A stretch of DNA of 12,779 bases from Candidatus Spyradenecus faecavium (GCA_018713405.1 DVOR01000215.1:1-12779); one strand, 5' to 3'; counted from the stretch's first letter, positions 1 to 7,049 are shown. Notes: generated by a model not told the origin, from the letters alone. Translations and numbers: made by a program.

Positions 1-20
1 CACCAGCCCCCCTCCCATCC

Positions 21-120
21 AGAGACCGACTCTGCATAAGTCCACATCTTTTTCCGAGACCCTTAAGGGTTTGCCTCGAAACCCTTAGGGTTTTGGGTCG
101 AACCCCTTAGGGTTTCGCCT
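21..120. repeat. Left arm of a 100-bp imperfect inverted repeat
   Basis: This stretch aligns without gaps to the reverse complement of 4211-4310, and by hand count 81 of 100 positions match. The identical blocks are TCTGCATAAG (31-40), CCTTAAGGGT (61-70) and ACCCTTAGGG (81-90); the spacer at 41-50 is the least conserved part. The arm begins outside with an AGRGRCCGAY end and runs inward into the 22-bp tandem units. Together the two arms bracket nagA and the sialidase gene. No transposase or recombinase lies between them, so whether this is a mobile-element end or a dispersed intergenic repeat is open. Confidence 0.8.
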
Positions 121-142
121 CCGCCCCCTTAGGGTTTCGCCG
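55..142. repeat. 22-bp tandem repeat array, four units
   Basis: Four contiguous units of exactly 22 bp lie at 55-76, 77-98, 99-120 and 121-142. Each has a CCCTTAGGG core flanked by AAA/TTT and a CGCCT-like linker. The outermost unit carries the fully palindromic core ACCCTTAAGGGT (59-70), while the inner units have the odd-length core CCCTTAGGG. There are no unique spacers, so this is not CRISPR. The array ends 7 bp upstream of the nagA -35 box and could act as a regulator binding array, a terminator for upstream transcription, or simply a dispersed repeat. Confidence 0.85.
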
Positions 143-149
143 GGCGGGG

Positions 150-178
150 TTGCCGAGGAAGGCGAAAAGCGGTATAGT
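150..178 (+). promoter_or_regulatory. Predicted sigma70-like promoter of nagA
   Basis: TTGCCG (150-155) and TATAGT (173-178) are separated by exactly 17 bp and fit the -35/-10 consensus well. Transcription would begin near 185 and give a leader of about 37 nt to the ATG at 222. The leader holds a good Shine-Dalgarno sequence, AAGGAG, at 209-214, 7 nt before the ATG. This placement makes an in-frame TTG start at 150 very unlikely, because that codon would be part of the -35 box. Confidence 0.6.
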
Positions 179-221
179 ATGGAATGTACACAGCAACACA
201 TCCCCAAAAAGGAGAGCAATC

Positions 222-1385
222 ATGGCCAAAGGTCTGATCAAGCACGCGTACATCGTCAGCCCCGGGTATGAGCTGGACGACGGCGCCATCGTCATCGTGG
301 ACGGCAAAATCGCCCAAATCCTCGAGCCCGGCACCCCCTATCCCACCGACGCCGACTGGGTCTATGACGCCGAGGGCGAGCTCGTCATGCCCGGCTTCAT
401 CGACGTCCACACCCACGGCGCCGCCGGCGTCGACGTCTGCGACGCGGACGACCCCACCGCCATCGAGAAGATCGCCAAGGCCAAGCTCGAGGAAGGCTGC
501 ACCTCCTGGTGCCCCACCACCCTCACCGTCTCCTCGGAAGACCTGGAGAAGGCCCTCGGCCACGTCGCCGAATACCGCAAGAACGAGAAGTACGCCAAGG
601 TCCTCGGCGTCCACCTCGAAGGCCCCTTCATCAACCCCGCCTGCTGCGGTGCCCAGAACCCCGCCTTCCTCCGCAAGCCCGACATCGAGGAGGTCAAGCG
701 CCTCAACGCCATCACCCCCGTCTGCCAGATCTCCTTCGCCCCCGAGAGCGAGGTCGGCGAGGGCGCCAAGTTCGCCCGCGAGTGCCTCGAGATGGGCATC
801 GTCCCCTCCGCCGGCCACACCAAGTGCTCCTACAAGGAGTTCAAGGCCGTCTACGCCGCGGGCCTGCGCCACCTCACCCACTTCTGCAACCAGATGACGC
901 CCCTCCACCACCGCGACATCGGCCTGGTCGGCGCCGGCCTCCTCCTCGACGACCTCCGCACCGAGATGATCTGCGACAAGATCCACCTCTGCCCCGAGAT
1001 GATCGACCTGGCCTTCAACACCAAGGACACCGACGCCATCCTCCTCATCACCGACTCCATGCGCGCCAGCCACATGCCCGACGGCCCCTCCAGCCTCGGC
1101 GGCCTGGACGTCATCGTCAAGGACGGCGCCGCCCGCCTCGCCTCCAACGGCGCCCTCGCCGGCTCCATCCTCCGCATGAACGTCGCCCTCAAGAACGTCC
1201 ACGAGGTCACCGGCTTCCGCCTCTGCGAGCTCGTCAAGTGCACCTCCCACAACCAAGCCGTCGAGCACGGCCTCGGCGACGTCCTCGGCTGCATCGAGCC
1301 CGGCTACATCGCCGACATCACCGTCCTGGACGACGAGGACTTCTCCGTCAAGGCCGTCTTCGTCAACGGCGAGAAGCGCCTGTAA
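222..1385 (+). CDS. nagA: N-acetylglucosamine-6-phosphate deacetylase (NagA)
   Basis: This cytoplasmic amidohydrolase converts GlcNAc-6-phosphate to glucosamine-6-phosphate plus acetate, the committed step of amino-sugar and sialate catabolism and of wall recycling. The 387-residue length is typical. The family landmarks are visible in order: an N-terminal beta-sandwich segment, GFIDVHTHG with the metal-site HxH (H63, H65), HLEGPF with E133, SAGHT with H199, HLTHFCNQMTPLHHR with H220, and ITDS with D278, the expected catalytic aspartate. The HxH pair resembles Bacillus-type enzymes rather than the QxN of E. coli NagA. The start at 222 is chosen for AAGGAG at 209-214. The gene has its own promoter and terminator, so it appears monocistronic. 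Third codon positions are strongly C-biased. The neighbouring sialidase suggests a role in using glycan-derived amino sugars. Other amidohydrolases are unlikely given the full motif set. Confidence 0.95.
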   Translation: MAKGLIKHAYIVSPGYELDDGAIVIVDGKIAQILEPGTPYPTDADWVYDAEGELVMPGFIDVHTHGAAGVDVCDADDPTAIEKIAKAKLEEGCTSWCPTTLTVSSEDLEKALGHVAEYRKNEKYAKVLGVHLEGPFINPACCGAQNPAFLRKPDIEEVKRLNAITPVCQISFAPESEVGEGAKFARECLEMGIVPSAGHTKCSYKEFKAVYAAGLRHLTHFCNQMTPLHHRDIGLVGAGLLLDDLRTEMICDKIHLCPEMIDLAFNTKDTDAILLITDSMRASHMPDGPSSLGGLDVIVKDGAARLASNGALAGSILRMNVALKNVHEVTGFRLCELVKCTSHNQAVEHGLGDVLGCIEPGYIADITVLDDEDFSVKAVFVNGEKRL

Positions 1386-1405
1386 GGCTCCCCTTCTCCC
1401 TCCCG

Positions 1406-1434
1406 AAAGGCCCCGATGCGCCGGGGCCTTTTTT
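1406..1434 (+). terminator. Intrinsic terminator after nagA
   Basis: AAAGGCCCCG (1406-1415) pairs perfectly with CGGGGCCTTT (1422-1431) around a 6-nt loop, and six Ts run from 1429 to 1434. It begins 21 nt after the nagA stop codon. This is a textbook rho-independent terminator and implies that the sialidase gene is transcribed separately. Confidence 0.9.
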
Positions 1435-1460
1435 GTTTCCGCGTGCGCGACGCTCCGGAT

Positions 1461-1466
1461 TGTAGT
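1461..1466 (+). promoter_or_regulatory. Weak candidate -10 box of the sialidase gene
   Basis: TGTAGT, in the context ATTGTAGTACGC, resembles the nagA -10 (TATAGT) and sits about 30 nt before the start codon, downstream of the nagA terminator. No convincing -35 is visible; TTTCCG at 1436-1441 is 19 bp away. A promoter is needed here because nagA is terminated upstream, but its exact position is uncertain. Confidence 0.3.
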
Positions 1467-1472
1467 ACGCTT

Positions 1473-1490
1473 TCCTTATCGTAATAAGGA
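1473..1490 (+). promoter_or_regulatory. Hairpin overlapping the sialidase ribosome binding site
   Basis: TCCTTAT (1473-1479) and ATAAGGA (1484-1490) form a perfect 7-bp stem with a CGTA loop. The 3' arm contains most of the AAGGAG Shine-Dalgarno sequence (1486-1491) that serves the ATG at 1497. Folding would hide the ribosome binding site, so a translational control role is possible. The stem is AT-rich and short, so it may be only weakly stable. Confidence 0.45.
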
Positions 1491-1496
1491 GCCCCC

Positions 1497-4196
1497 ATGA
1501 AACGCCTTGCCTTCCTCCTTTCCCTCCTCGCCGCCTGCACCCTCCCCGCGCAGGAAACGACCGTCACGCCCTGCCTAACCACGAATGCCGGCACCTTCTC
1601 TGTGCCCGGTGTGAACCAGGACGGCACCATCGCCATCGGCGACACGTCGTCCATCACCCTCTCCGGGGTCAGCGCCAACACCTTCTCCATCACCATAGAG
1701 GCGGACCTGCCCGAGGGCGCGAACGGCACGCTCATCGGTTGGCAGGTGAATCAAAACGGCACCGCACAGAAGGCCTACGCCCGGACGGGCAAAGATGCCT
1801 TAGGATTCATCAAGGACAGCAATACCCTCTCGCCTCTCGGCGAGACGACTTCCCCCCTTTCCTCCGGGCACCACATCTGGACGCTCACCTATGACGGTAG
1901 CGACGATGGCGCGCGCCTCTATGAGGATGGCACGCTTATCGCCCACGCGGAAGCCCTCAAGTGGAGTCAATCCGGTACCGGTTTCCCCGCCACCCAGATC
2001 ACCATCGGCGATTCGGTCTCCGACCAGCCGGGGCCGCTCGCGGGGTTGACGGTCTACGCCGTGCGCGTGGAAATGGGGTCGACGGCGGTGCCAGAGGATA
2101 CCTTCTCGGCGCTCTATGAGGTGCCGGAGGCGTTGTCCAAGGTCGGTGAGGCGGCGCTCCGCCACCTTATGACGCAGAATGGCAAGGTCGGCGACTTCAC
2201 CGTGCCCGCCGTGACGCTCAACGGCAAAGCCCTCGACGATGCCGATGCCGCGCGTGCGCTCTGGCTCTTCGATACGAAAGGCCCTGTTGACCTCGCATGG
2301 CACGTCTCGGGCCTGACCCTCTACGAGAACGGCGTCACCCTCGCCACCATGGGCGATCAACCCGTGCACGGCGCGCTCTCCGTGCTCGAAAAGACCGCGC
2401 TCAACGACACGTGGAAACGCGTGGAAGCCACCCAAGCCGAGGACGGCACGCTCACCGTCCCGGCCGGCGGTGCAACTGCCTTCTATACTGTCCGCGCGGA
2501 GGAAGAGGCCCATGAACCCGGCCCCGTCGTCACCCTGGACCCCACGCCCGCCGCAGGGGAGGGAATGCCTTCCCAGGTCTTCCCGCCGGCCACCGGAACG
2601 GCCCCCGCCACGGCCACCCTCTTCAACTTTGCGCTGGCCGGAGGTACCTTCGATGAGTTCGGCGAGGCTCAGCGCACCGGGCTGACGCTGACGCTGGAGG
2701 GCAACGGCCTTGTGGCCGGCGGCACCTACACCCTCACCGTCGACGGCACGGCCTACACCGCCACCCTCGAGCCACTCGCCGCCGCACGGAACGCCTACGC
2801 GCTCCCCCACCCCGCCGGCACGCTCACCTTCACCGGCTTCACCCTCACCGAGACCTCCACCGTCTCGCTCTCCGGCCCCGCCGTCGCCGGACAGGTCACC
2901 GTCACCGAGAGCTCGTGGGGCCTGCCCGGCCAGTCCACCCGCGTCGCCGTCACCCTCGCCAACGACCTCGTGGAGGATGGCTTCGTGCCGGAGGAGAACA
3001 CCCTTGAGATGATGAGCTACCGCATCCCGGCCCTCGCCACTGACGGTCAGGGCGGCGTCCTCGCCGTCTACGACGTCCGCTACGGCAGCGGCGACCTCGG
3101 TAGCGGCGAGCTCAATGACAAGGACTCCCCGCTCACCGGCATCGACCTGGGCGAGAACTTCAGCGCCGACGGCGGCACCACCTGGACAAAGCCCCGCCTC
3201 GCCATCGACGTCCCGAACTTCCGCAACCCCGACGGTAAGTTCCCGAACGGCTCCGACAAGAGCGCCATCACCCGCGAGATGGACCTTGGCGACGCCTCCA
3301 TCCTCTTCGACCCCGCCACCCAGAAGTACTGGCTCATCGCCATGACCGGCGGCGGCCTCCACTGCGGCTACGCCAAGACCGACTGCGTCCTCTACACCCG
3401 CGGCGCAGGGGCGGACGACAAGTGGGAGGCATGGACCGGCGGGCAGGAGCAGGGCCATCCCCGCTCCGTCAAATGGCAACCCATCGCCTACGCCCTCCGC
3501 AACACTTACGGCATTGACGTCAACGAGAACGACGCCCGCGGTATCCTCGGCGGCCCAGGCCACGGCATGGTCACGCGCATCGAGCAAGACGGTCTGCCCG
3601 CCGGCACGCTCGTCTTCCCCATCCAGTGTTTCCTGCAGAGCACCAACTACGCCGGGAACGGCCGCTGCGGCGCCATCTACTCCACCGACCACGGCGCGAC
3701 CTGGCGTTGCACCAACCTCACCCCCTCGGGAAGCGCCAACAACACCCAGGAAAACTGCATCATCGAGTTAGACGATGGCTCGTGGCTCATGATGGCCAAG
3801 GGCGGCTTTGCCGGCAGCCAAGGCAAGCGCCTCTTCTACCGGAGCAAGGACCACGTGAACTGGACGCTCGTGCAGACCATCGACCACATCATCCACGTGC
3901 AGGGCTCCTGCCTGCGCATCGGCGAGGTGGACGGCCAGAGCCGCTACGTGATGGCCCACCAGATTGACCCCAACACCCGCTGCAAGCTGGCCCTCATCTT
4001 CGGCACCGACGCCTCCGACCAGGACGTCGGCGTGGACTGGGACCTCGACAACCCCGTGATGATCTTCCGGGAGGGCACCGACAACAAGGGCTACGTCTCG
4101 CTCTGCCTCATCGACGCCTCCACCCTCGGCATCCTCTACGAGGCCAATTCCAAGATCTACTTCGAGCGCTTCGACCTCACCCCCTACCTCCGCTGA
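1497..4196 (+). CDS. Exported multidomain sialidase (GH33-type)
   Basis: This is predicted to cleave terminal sialic acids from glycoconjugates outside the cytoplasm. The 899-residue protein starts with a signal peptide (MKRLAFLLSLLAAC); LAAC at 11-14 fits a lipobox, so it may be a surface lipoprotein, though Sec cleavage after PAQ is an alternative. Residues about 35-215 look like a LamG/concanavalin-like domain (WTLTYDG, LYEDGTLIA). Residues about 215-500 are beta-rich Thr/Gly/Ala segments of unclear identity. The sialidase propeller fills about 505-899: YRIP with R509, D526 in the VYDVRYG acid/base region, Asp boxes SADGGTTW (556-563) and STDHGATW (729-736), a degenerate third box SKDHVNW (783-789), E752, and the C-terminal GYVSL (Y866, probable nucleophile) and LYE (E882). 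RBS AAGGAG lies at 1486-1491. Product class is confident; exact substrate and linkage preference are unknown. Confidence 0.9.
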   Translation: MKRLAFLLSLLAACTLPAQETTVTPCLTTNAGTFSVPGVNQDGTIAIGDTSSITLSGVSANTFSITIEADLPEGANGTLIGWQVNQNGTAQKAYARTGKDALGFIKDSNTLSPLGETTSPLSSGHHIWTLTYDGSDDGARLYEDGTLIAHAEALKWSQSGTGFPATQITIGDSVSDQPGPLAGLTVYAVRVEMGSTAVPEDTFSALYEVPEALSKVGEAALRHLMTQNGKVGDFTVPAVTLNGKALDDADAARALWLFDTKGPVDLAWHVSGLTLYENGVTLATMGDQPVHGALSVLEKTALNDTWKRVEATQAEDGTLTVPAGGATAFYTVRAEEEAHEPGPVVTLDPTPAAGEGMPSQVFPPATGTAPATATLFNFALAGGTFDEFGEAQRTGLTLTLEGNGLVAGGTYTLTVDGTAYTATLEPLAAARNAYALPHPAGTLTFTGFTLTETSTVSLSGPAVAGQVTVTESSWGLPGQSTRVAVTLANDLVEDGFVPEENTLEMMSYRIPALATDGQGGVLAVYDVRYGSGDLGSGELNDKDSPLTGIDLGENFSADGGTTWTKPRLAIDVPNFRNPDGKFPNGSDKSAITREMDLGDASILFDPATQKYWLIAMTGGGLHCGYAKTDCVLYTRGAGADDKWEAWTGGQEQGHPRSVKWQPIAYALRNTYGIDVNENDARGILGGPGHGMVTRIEQDGLPAGTLVFPIQCFLQSTNYAGNGRCGAIYSTDHGATWRCTNLTPSGSANNTQENCIIELDDGSWLMMAKGGFAGSQGKRLFYRSKDHVNWTLVQTIDHIIHVQGSCLRIGEVDGQSRYVMAHQIDPNTRCKLALIFGTDASDQDVGVDWDLDNPVMIFREGTDNKGYVSLCLIDASTLGILYEANSKIYFERFDLTPYLR

Positions 4197-4210
4197 CCCC
4201 GCCCCAGCCC

Positions 4211-4276
4211 CCGCGAAACCCTAAGGGGTCCGAGGCGAAACCCTAAGGGTTTTGGGCCAAACCCTTAAGGGTTTCG
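4211..4276. repeat. 22-bp tandem repeat array, three inverted units
   Basis: Units at 4211-4232, 4233-4254 and 4255-4276 are reverse-orientation copies of the units at 55-142. The outermost unit again carries the TTAA-type core, here a 16-bp perfect palindrome AAACCCTTAAGGGTTT (4259-4274). No other terminator is visible after the sialidase gene, so these palindromes might end its transcript, although no long T-run follows them. Confidence 0.85.
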
Positions 4277-4310
4277 GAAATTCATCAGCACTTATGCAGA
4301 ATCGGCCCCT
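4211..4310. repeat. Right arm of the 100-bp imperfect inverted repeat
   Basis: This is the inverted partner of 21-120, with 81 of 100 positions identical and no gaps. CTTATGCAGA (4291-4300) is the exact complement of the left-arm TCTGCATAAG, and the spacing from it to the first tandem unit is the same in both arms. The arm begins 15 nt after the sialidase stop codon and ends about 55 nt before the folP -10 box. Confidence 0.8.
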
Positions 4311-4361
4311 TGGGCGGGGTCGATTTGGGCGGAAGTTTTTCGCCCACGGGAGGGGGCGATT

Positions 4362-4370
4362 TGCTATACT
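4362..4370 (+). promoter_or_regulatory. Extended -10 promoter of the folP operon
   Basis: TGC followed by TATACT (4365-4370) is an extended -10 element, which can work without a good -35; none is seen at the expected distance. Transcription would start around 4376-4378 and drive the six-gene folP-to-kinase operon. The start point falls inside the palindrome at 4371-4384. Confidence 0.55.
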
Positions 4371-4384
4371 TCTGCATATGCAGA
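4371..4384. promoter_or_regulatory. 14-bp perfect palindrome over the folP transcription start
   Basis: TCTGCATATGCAGA is a perfect inverted repeat directly after the -10 box and spanning the predicted +1, a classic place for a repressor operator. Its half TCTGCATA also occurs in both arms of the large inverted repeat (31-38 and, reversed, 4293-4300). The operator role is inferred from position only. Confidence 0.4.
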
Positions 4385-4404
4385 GGAAGACGGAGAAGGT
4401 TTGG

Positions 4405-5211
4405 ATGTGCCGGGGGCGGGCCGTGCGGCTCTCGGCCCCCTTGGTGATGGGCATCGTGAACGTGACGCCCGATTCCTTCTTCGCGGGAAGCCGGGTGGCG
4501 GGCGCGGCGGAGGCCGCGGCGCGGGGGGCGGACTTCCAGCGTCTGGGCGCGGCGATCGTGGACGTCGGCGGGGAGTCGACACGGCCCGGGGCCGTGGCGG
4601 TCGACGCGGCGACGGAGGCGGCGCGGGTGGCGCCGGCCATCCGGGCGTTGCGCGCGGCCTGCCCGGATCTGCTGATTTCTGTCGACACGCGGCACACGGC
4701 GGTGGCGCGGGCGGCGCTCGAGGCCGGCGCGGACATCGTGAACGACGTCTCGGGCCTGGCGCCGGACGCGGGAATGGCGGCGTTGCTGGCGGAGACGGGC
4801 GCGGGCTACATCCTGATGCATGGCCGCGGCTGGACGCCGAAGGGCGAGACGGAGGCCCGCGCGGACGTGGCGACGGCGGTCGAGACGGAACTGAACGAGG
4901 CCCTGGCGCGGCTGGTCGCGGCGGGGGTGGACGCGCGGCAGGTGGCCTTCGACCCGGGGCTCGGCTTCGAGAAGGCGCACGCCGACTCGTGGCGGCTCTT
5001 GGGGGCGACGGCGCGCTTCGCGGCGGCGGAGCGGCCGTGGGTGGTGGCGGCCTCACGCAAGCGTTTCCTGGACAACGGGATGGGCGAGAGCGTAGGCGCG
5101 GCGGTCTGGGCGGCGGCGCAGGGCGCGGACGTCCTGCGGGTGCATGACGTGGCGGAGACGGCGGGGGCGATCCGGGCGTTTCTGCGCGCAAGGGAGGCGG
5201 CGGATGTTTAA
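4405..5211 (+). CDS. folP: Dihydropteroate synthase (FolP)
   Basis: FolP condenses p-aminobenzoate with dihydropterin pyrophosphate to give 7,8-dihydropteroate in cytosolic folate synthesis and is the sulfonamide target. The TIM-barrel motifs appear in order: MGIVNVTPDSF (15-25), GGESTRPG (55-62), VDTRHTAVARAALEAGADIVNDVSG (about 93-117), the MHGRG loop (138-142), DPGLGFEK (183-190), SRKRFL (217-222) and RVHDV near the end. The length, 268 residues, is normal. I chose the ATG at 4405 for the GGAGAAGG ribosome binding site at 4392-4399. An in-frame ATG at 4378 would give 277 residues; it has no Shine-Dalgarno and would be almost leaderless from the predicted promoter, but it adds a Trp just before the MCRGR segment that may be family-like. 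This is the first gene of a six-gene operon and overlaps cdaA by 8 nt. Third positions favour G. Confidence 0.93.
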   Translation: MCRGRAVRLSAPLVMGIVNVTPDSFFAGSRVAGAAEAAARGADFQRLGAAIVDVGGESTRPGAVAVDAATEAARVAPAIRALRAACPDLLISVDTRHTAVARAALEAGADIVNDVSGLAPDAGMAALLAETGAGYILMHGRGWTPKGETEARADVATAVETELNEALARLVAAGVDARQVAFDPGLGFEKAHADSWRLLGATARFAAAERPWVVAASRKRFLDNGMGESVGAAVWAAAQGADVLRVHDVAETAGAIRAFLRAREAADV

Positions 5212-6064
5212 CGCGTGGTGGCCGACGGTGATGGACGTGCTGCAGGTGGTCCTGCTGACCACCGGCGTCTATTATGCCTTTATGTTGCTGAAGGGGACGC
5301 GCGCGGCGCAGATGCTGCTGGGGGTGGGCGCGCTCTTCCTGGGTATCTTCCTGGTGACGTCGTTCCTGGATTTGGACGTGGTGAACGTGGTGTTGCAGTG
5401 GGTCACCGTGGTGTTGCTGCTGGCGCTGCTGGTGGTCTTCCAGCCGGAGCTGCGGCGGATCCTCTCGCTTCTGGGGCGGAACACGGCGGTGCAGCTGATG
5501 CAGGGCAAGCTGCCCGTGACGCCGGACACGCTCCTGGTGCAGGCGGCGCGCGGGCTGGCGAACCGCCGGCTGGGCGCGTTGCTGGTGGTGGAGCGCGCGG
5601 TGTCGCTGGATCGTTGGTGCGAGACGGGGACGCGGCTGGACGCGCTGCTGGGCGAGGAGCTGCTCTTCAGCATCTTCACGCCGCCCCTGCCGTTGCACGA
5701 CGGCGCGGTCATCCTGCGCGGGGACCGCATCCGGGCGGCGCGGTGCATCCTGCCGATCGACAACGAGCTGAAGCTGGAGGGCGTGGGGACGCGCCACCGG
5801 GCCGCGCTCTCGCTCTCGACGGAGTGCGACGCGCTGATCCTGATCGTCTCCGAGGAGCGGGGGCAGATTTCGGTGGCGCGCGACGGGAACCTGCTGCGCG
5901 ACCTCACCGACCGCCAGCTGTCGCGCCTGCTGAGGGCGGCGTTCGTGCCGCCGGAGAAGCAGGGCGATTTCTTCGGGGCCGTCTTCGGGCCGCGCCACGC
6001 GGTGCCGTGGTTCCTGCGGCCGGTCGTGCGGTTCATGGGAAAGGAGCAACGGCGCGATGCGTGA
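5204..6064 (+). CDS. cdaA: Diadenylate cyclase CdaA (c-di-AMP synthase)
   Basis: CdaA is a membrane enzyme that joins two ATP molecules into c-di-AMP, a messenger controlling potassium and osmolyte transport and wall homeostasis. The 286-residue protein has hydrophobic segments at about 9-28, 36-56 and 60-79, then FQPELRR, and the cytoplasmic DAC domain at about 100-260. The two signature motifs are intact: LHDGAVI with DGA at 166-168 and GTRHRAAL with RHR at 197-199, followed by the conserved IVSEERGQIS strand. Activity is therefore expected. The start at 5204 is set by AGGGAGG at 5191-5197 and overlaps the folP stop by 8 nt, suggesting translational coupling. The end overlaps cdaR by 8 nt. 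The cdaA-cdaR order matches the Firmicutes pattern, but glmM does not follow. Confidence 0.95.
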   Translation: MFNAWWPTVMDVLQVVLLTTGVYYAFMLLKGTRAAQMLLGVGALFLGIFLVTSFLDLDVVNVVLQWVTVVLLLALLVVFQPELRRILSLLGRNTAVQLMQGKLPVTPDTLLVQAARGLANRRLGALLVVERAVSLDRWCETGTRLDALLGEELLFSIFTPPLPLHDGAVILRGDRIRAARCILPIDNELKLEGVGTRHRAALSLSTECDALILIVSEERGQISVARDGNLLRDLTDRQLSRLLRAAFVPPEKQGDFFGAVFGPRHAVPWFLRPVVRFMGKEQRRDA

Positions 6065-7049
6065 CCTTCGGCTGGATTCCCGTTCGCTGTGGCGGACCCT
6101 GCGGCACAACTGGCCGTGGAAGGTGGCGGCCCTCGCGGTGGCGTTGATCGTCTTCATCTCGGTGCGCCGCTCGACAAGCTACACGCAGACCCTCTCCCTG
6201 CCGGTGGAGGTGGAGACCGAGGAGGGCGCAACGGCCATCCCCATCGTGGTGCCGGGCGTGGTGGACATCACCTTCCGCGGGTCGGAGACGGCCATCCGCC
6301 AGCTCTCGATGGCCGGCGCGGAGCTGCCGCGCGTGCGCCTGCACCTGGAACAGCCGCAGGAGGGGGAGGACTCCACGCGGGTGCGCCTCTCGCGCAGCGA
6401 GGTGGAGTGCCCCGACGGCCTGCGCGTGGACGCGATCGAGCAGACGGAGCTGCGGGTCACCTTCTCGCCGCGCGAGACGCGCCTCCTGCGCGTGGCCGAG
6501 CCGGAGGTCATCGGCGTGCCGGCCTTCTGCGAGGCCCGGGTCTACATCAAGCCGCAGACGGTGGAGGTGACCGGCCCAAGCGCGCTCTTCAAGGAGCTGG
6601 ACCTGAGCCGCCCCCTGCGGACGGAGCTGGTGGACGTCACGAACCTGTCGAGCTACAAGACCGCGAGCCTGCGGGTGTTGCCGCCCGACGAGCGCTCGGG
6701 GTGGTCGGTTCGGCCGGACCGCGTGCACGCGGAGGTCGTCATCCAGCGCGAGAACGGGTGGCGGCTCTTCCCGGAGGTGCCGGTGCGCGTGATGCAGTCG
6801 GCCTCCGGCGCGCGCTACGTGCCCGACGCCAAGACCGTGGAGGTGACGGCGCACGGGGTGAGCAGCGAGCTGGACACCATCGACCCGGCCGGCGTGGTGG
6901 CGCTGGTGTGGGAGCGCCCCGACGGCCTGCCCTGCGAGCCGCAGATCGTCATCCCCAGCTCCAACCGCGTCAACAGCGTGGCGGTGCGGCCCCCGCTCGT
7001 GCGGCTGCTGCCGGAGCCGACGCCCACGACCGAGGAGGTTGAGCCATGA
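6057..7049 (+). CDS. cdaR: YbbR-domain protein, CdaA partner (CdaR-like)
   Basis: CdaR proteins anchor in the membrane and bind CdaA, modulating c-di-AMP output. This 330-residue protein has a short N-terminal cytoplasmic part, one membrane segment at about 20-37 (WPWKVAALAVALIVFISV), and a long beta-rich extracytoplasmic part that reads as several YbbR modules, for example VPGVVDITFRGSETAIRQL near 62-82 and later VEVTG and VEVTAHGVS strands. The tail is Pro/Glu-rich. RBS AAGGAG is at 6041-6046. The gene overlaps cdaA by 8 nt and the next gene by ATGA. Overall sequence similarity in this family is low, so the call relies on position, topology and repeat pattern. The symbol follows B. subtilis usage. 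Confidence 0.85.
   Translation: MRDLRLDSRSLWRTLRHNWPWKVAALAVALIVFISVRRSTSYTQTLSLPVEVETEEGATAIPIVVPGVVDITFRGSETAIRQLSMAGAELPRVRLHLEQPQEGEDSTRVRLSRSEVECPDGLRVDAIEQTELRVTFSPRETRLLRVAEPEVIGVPAFCEARVYIKPQTVEVTGPSALFKELDLSRPLRTELVDVTNLSSYKTASLRVLPPDERSGWSVRPDRVHAEVVIQRENGWRLFPEVPVRVMQSASGARYVPDAKTVEVTAHGVSSELDTIDPAGVVALVWERPDGLPCEPQIVIPSSNRVNSVAVRPPLVRLLPEPTPTTEEVEP

Noticed and set aside
55..142. CRISPR-like array
   Set aside because: The units are directly adjacent with no spacers, and no cas genes are present.
55..142. Telomere-like CCCTAA sequence
   Set aside because: The similarity is limited to the core; units are 22 bp with other sequence between cores and lie internally between genes.
150..221. 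Longer nagA reading frame starting at 150
   Set aside because: The TTG at 150 coincides with a -35 box spaced 17 bp from TATAGT, and the ATG at 222 has a proper ribosome binding site and starts the family-like sequence.
1800..3692. Long - strand open frame opposite the sialidase
   Set aside because: The opposite strand carries Asp boxes and sialidase catalytic motifs; the antisense frame is low-complexity Gly/Ala/Glu with no recognisable domain.
21..4310. Insertion sequence or composite transposon
   Set aside because: Inverted arms exist but there is no transposase, integrase or visible target-site duplication, so it is reported only as an inverted repeat.
4252..4404. Longer folP frame starting in the repeat region
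   Set aside because: The extra residues would be encoded by the repeat arm and promoter, and the protein from 4405 already has normal dihydropteroate synthase length.
4364..6157. Long - strand open frame opposite folP-cdaA
   Set aside because: It is rich in Arg/Pro/His with no family motif and mirrors genes with strong conserved motifs; such frames are expected in DNA with G/C-fixed third positions.
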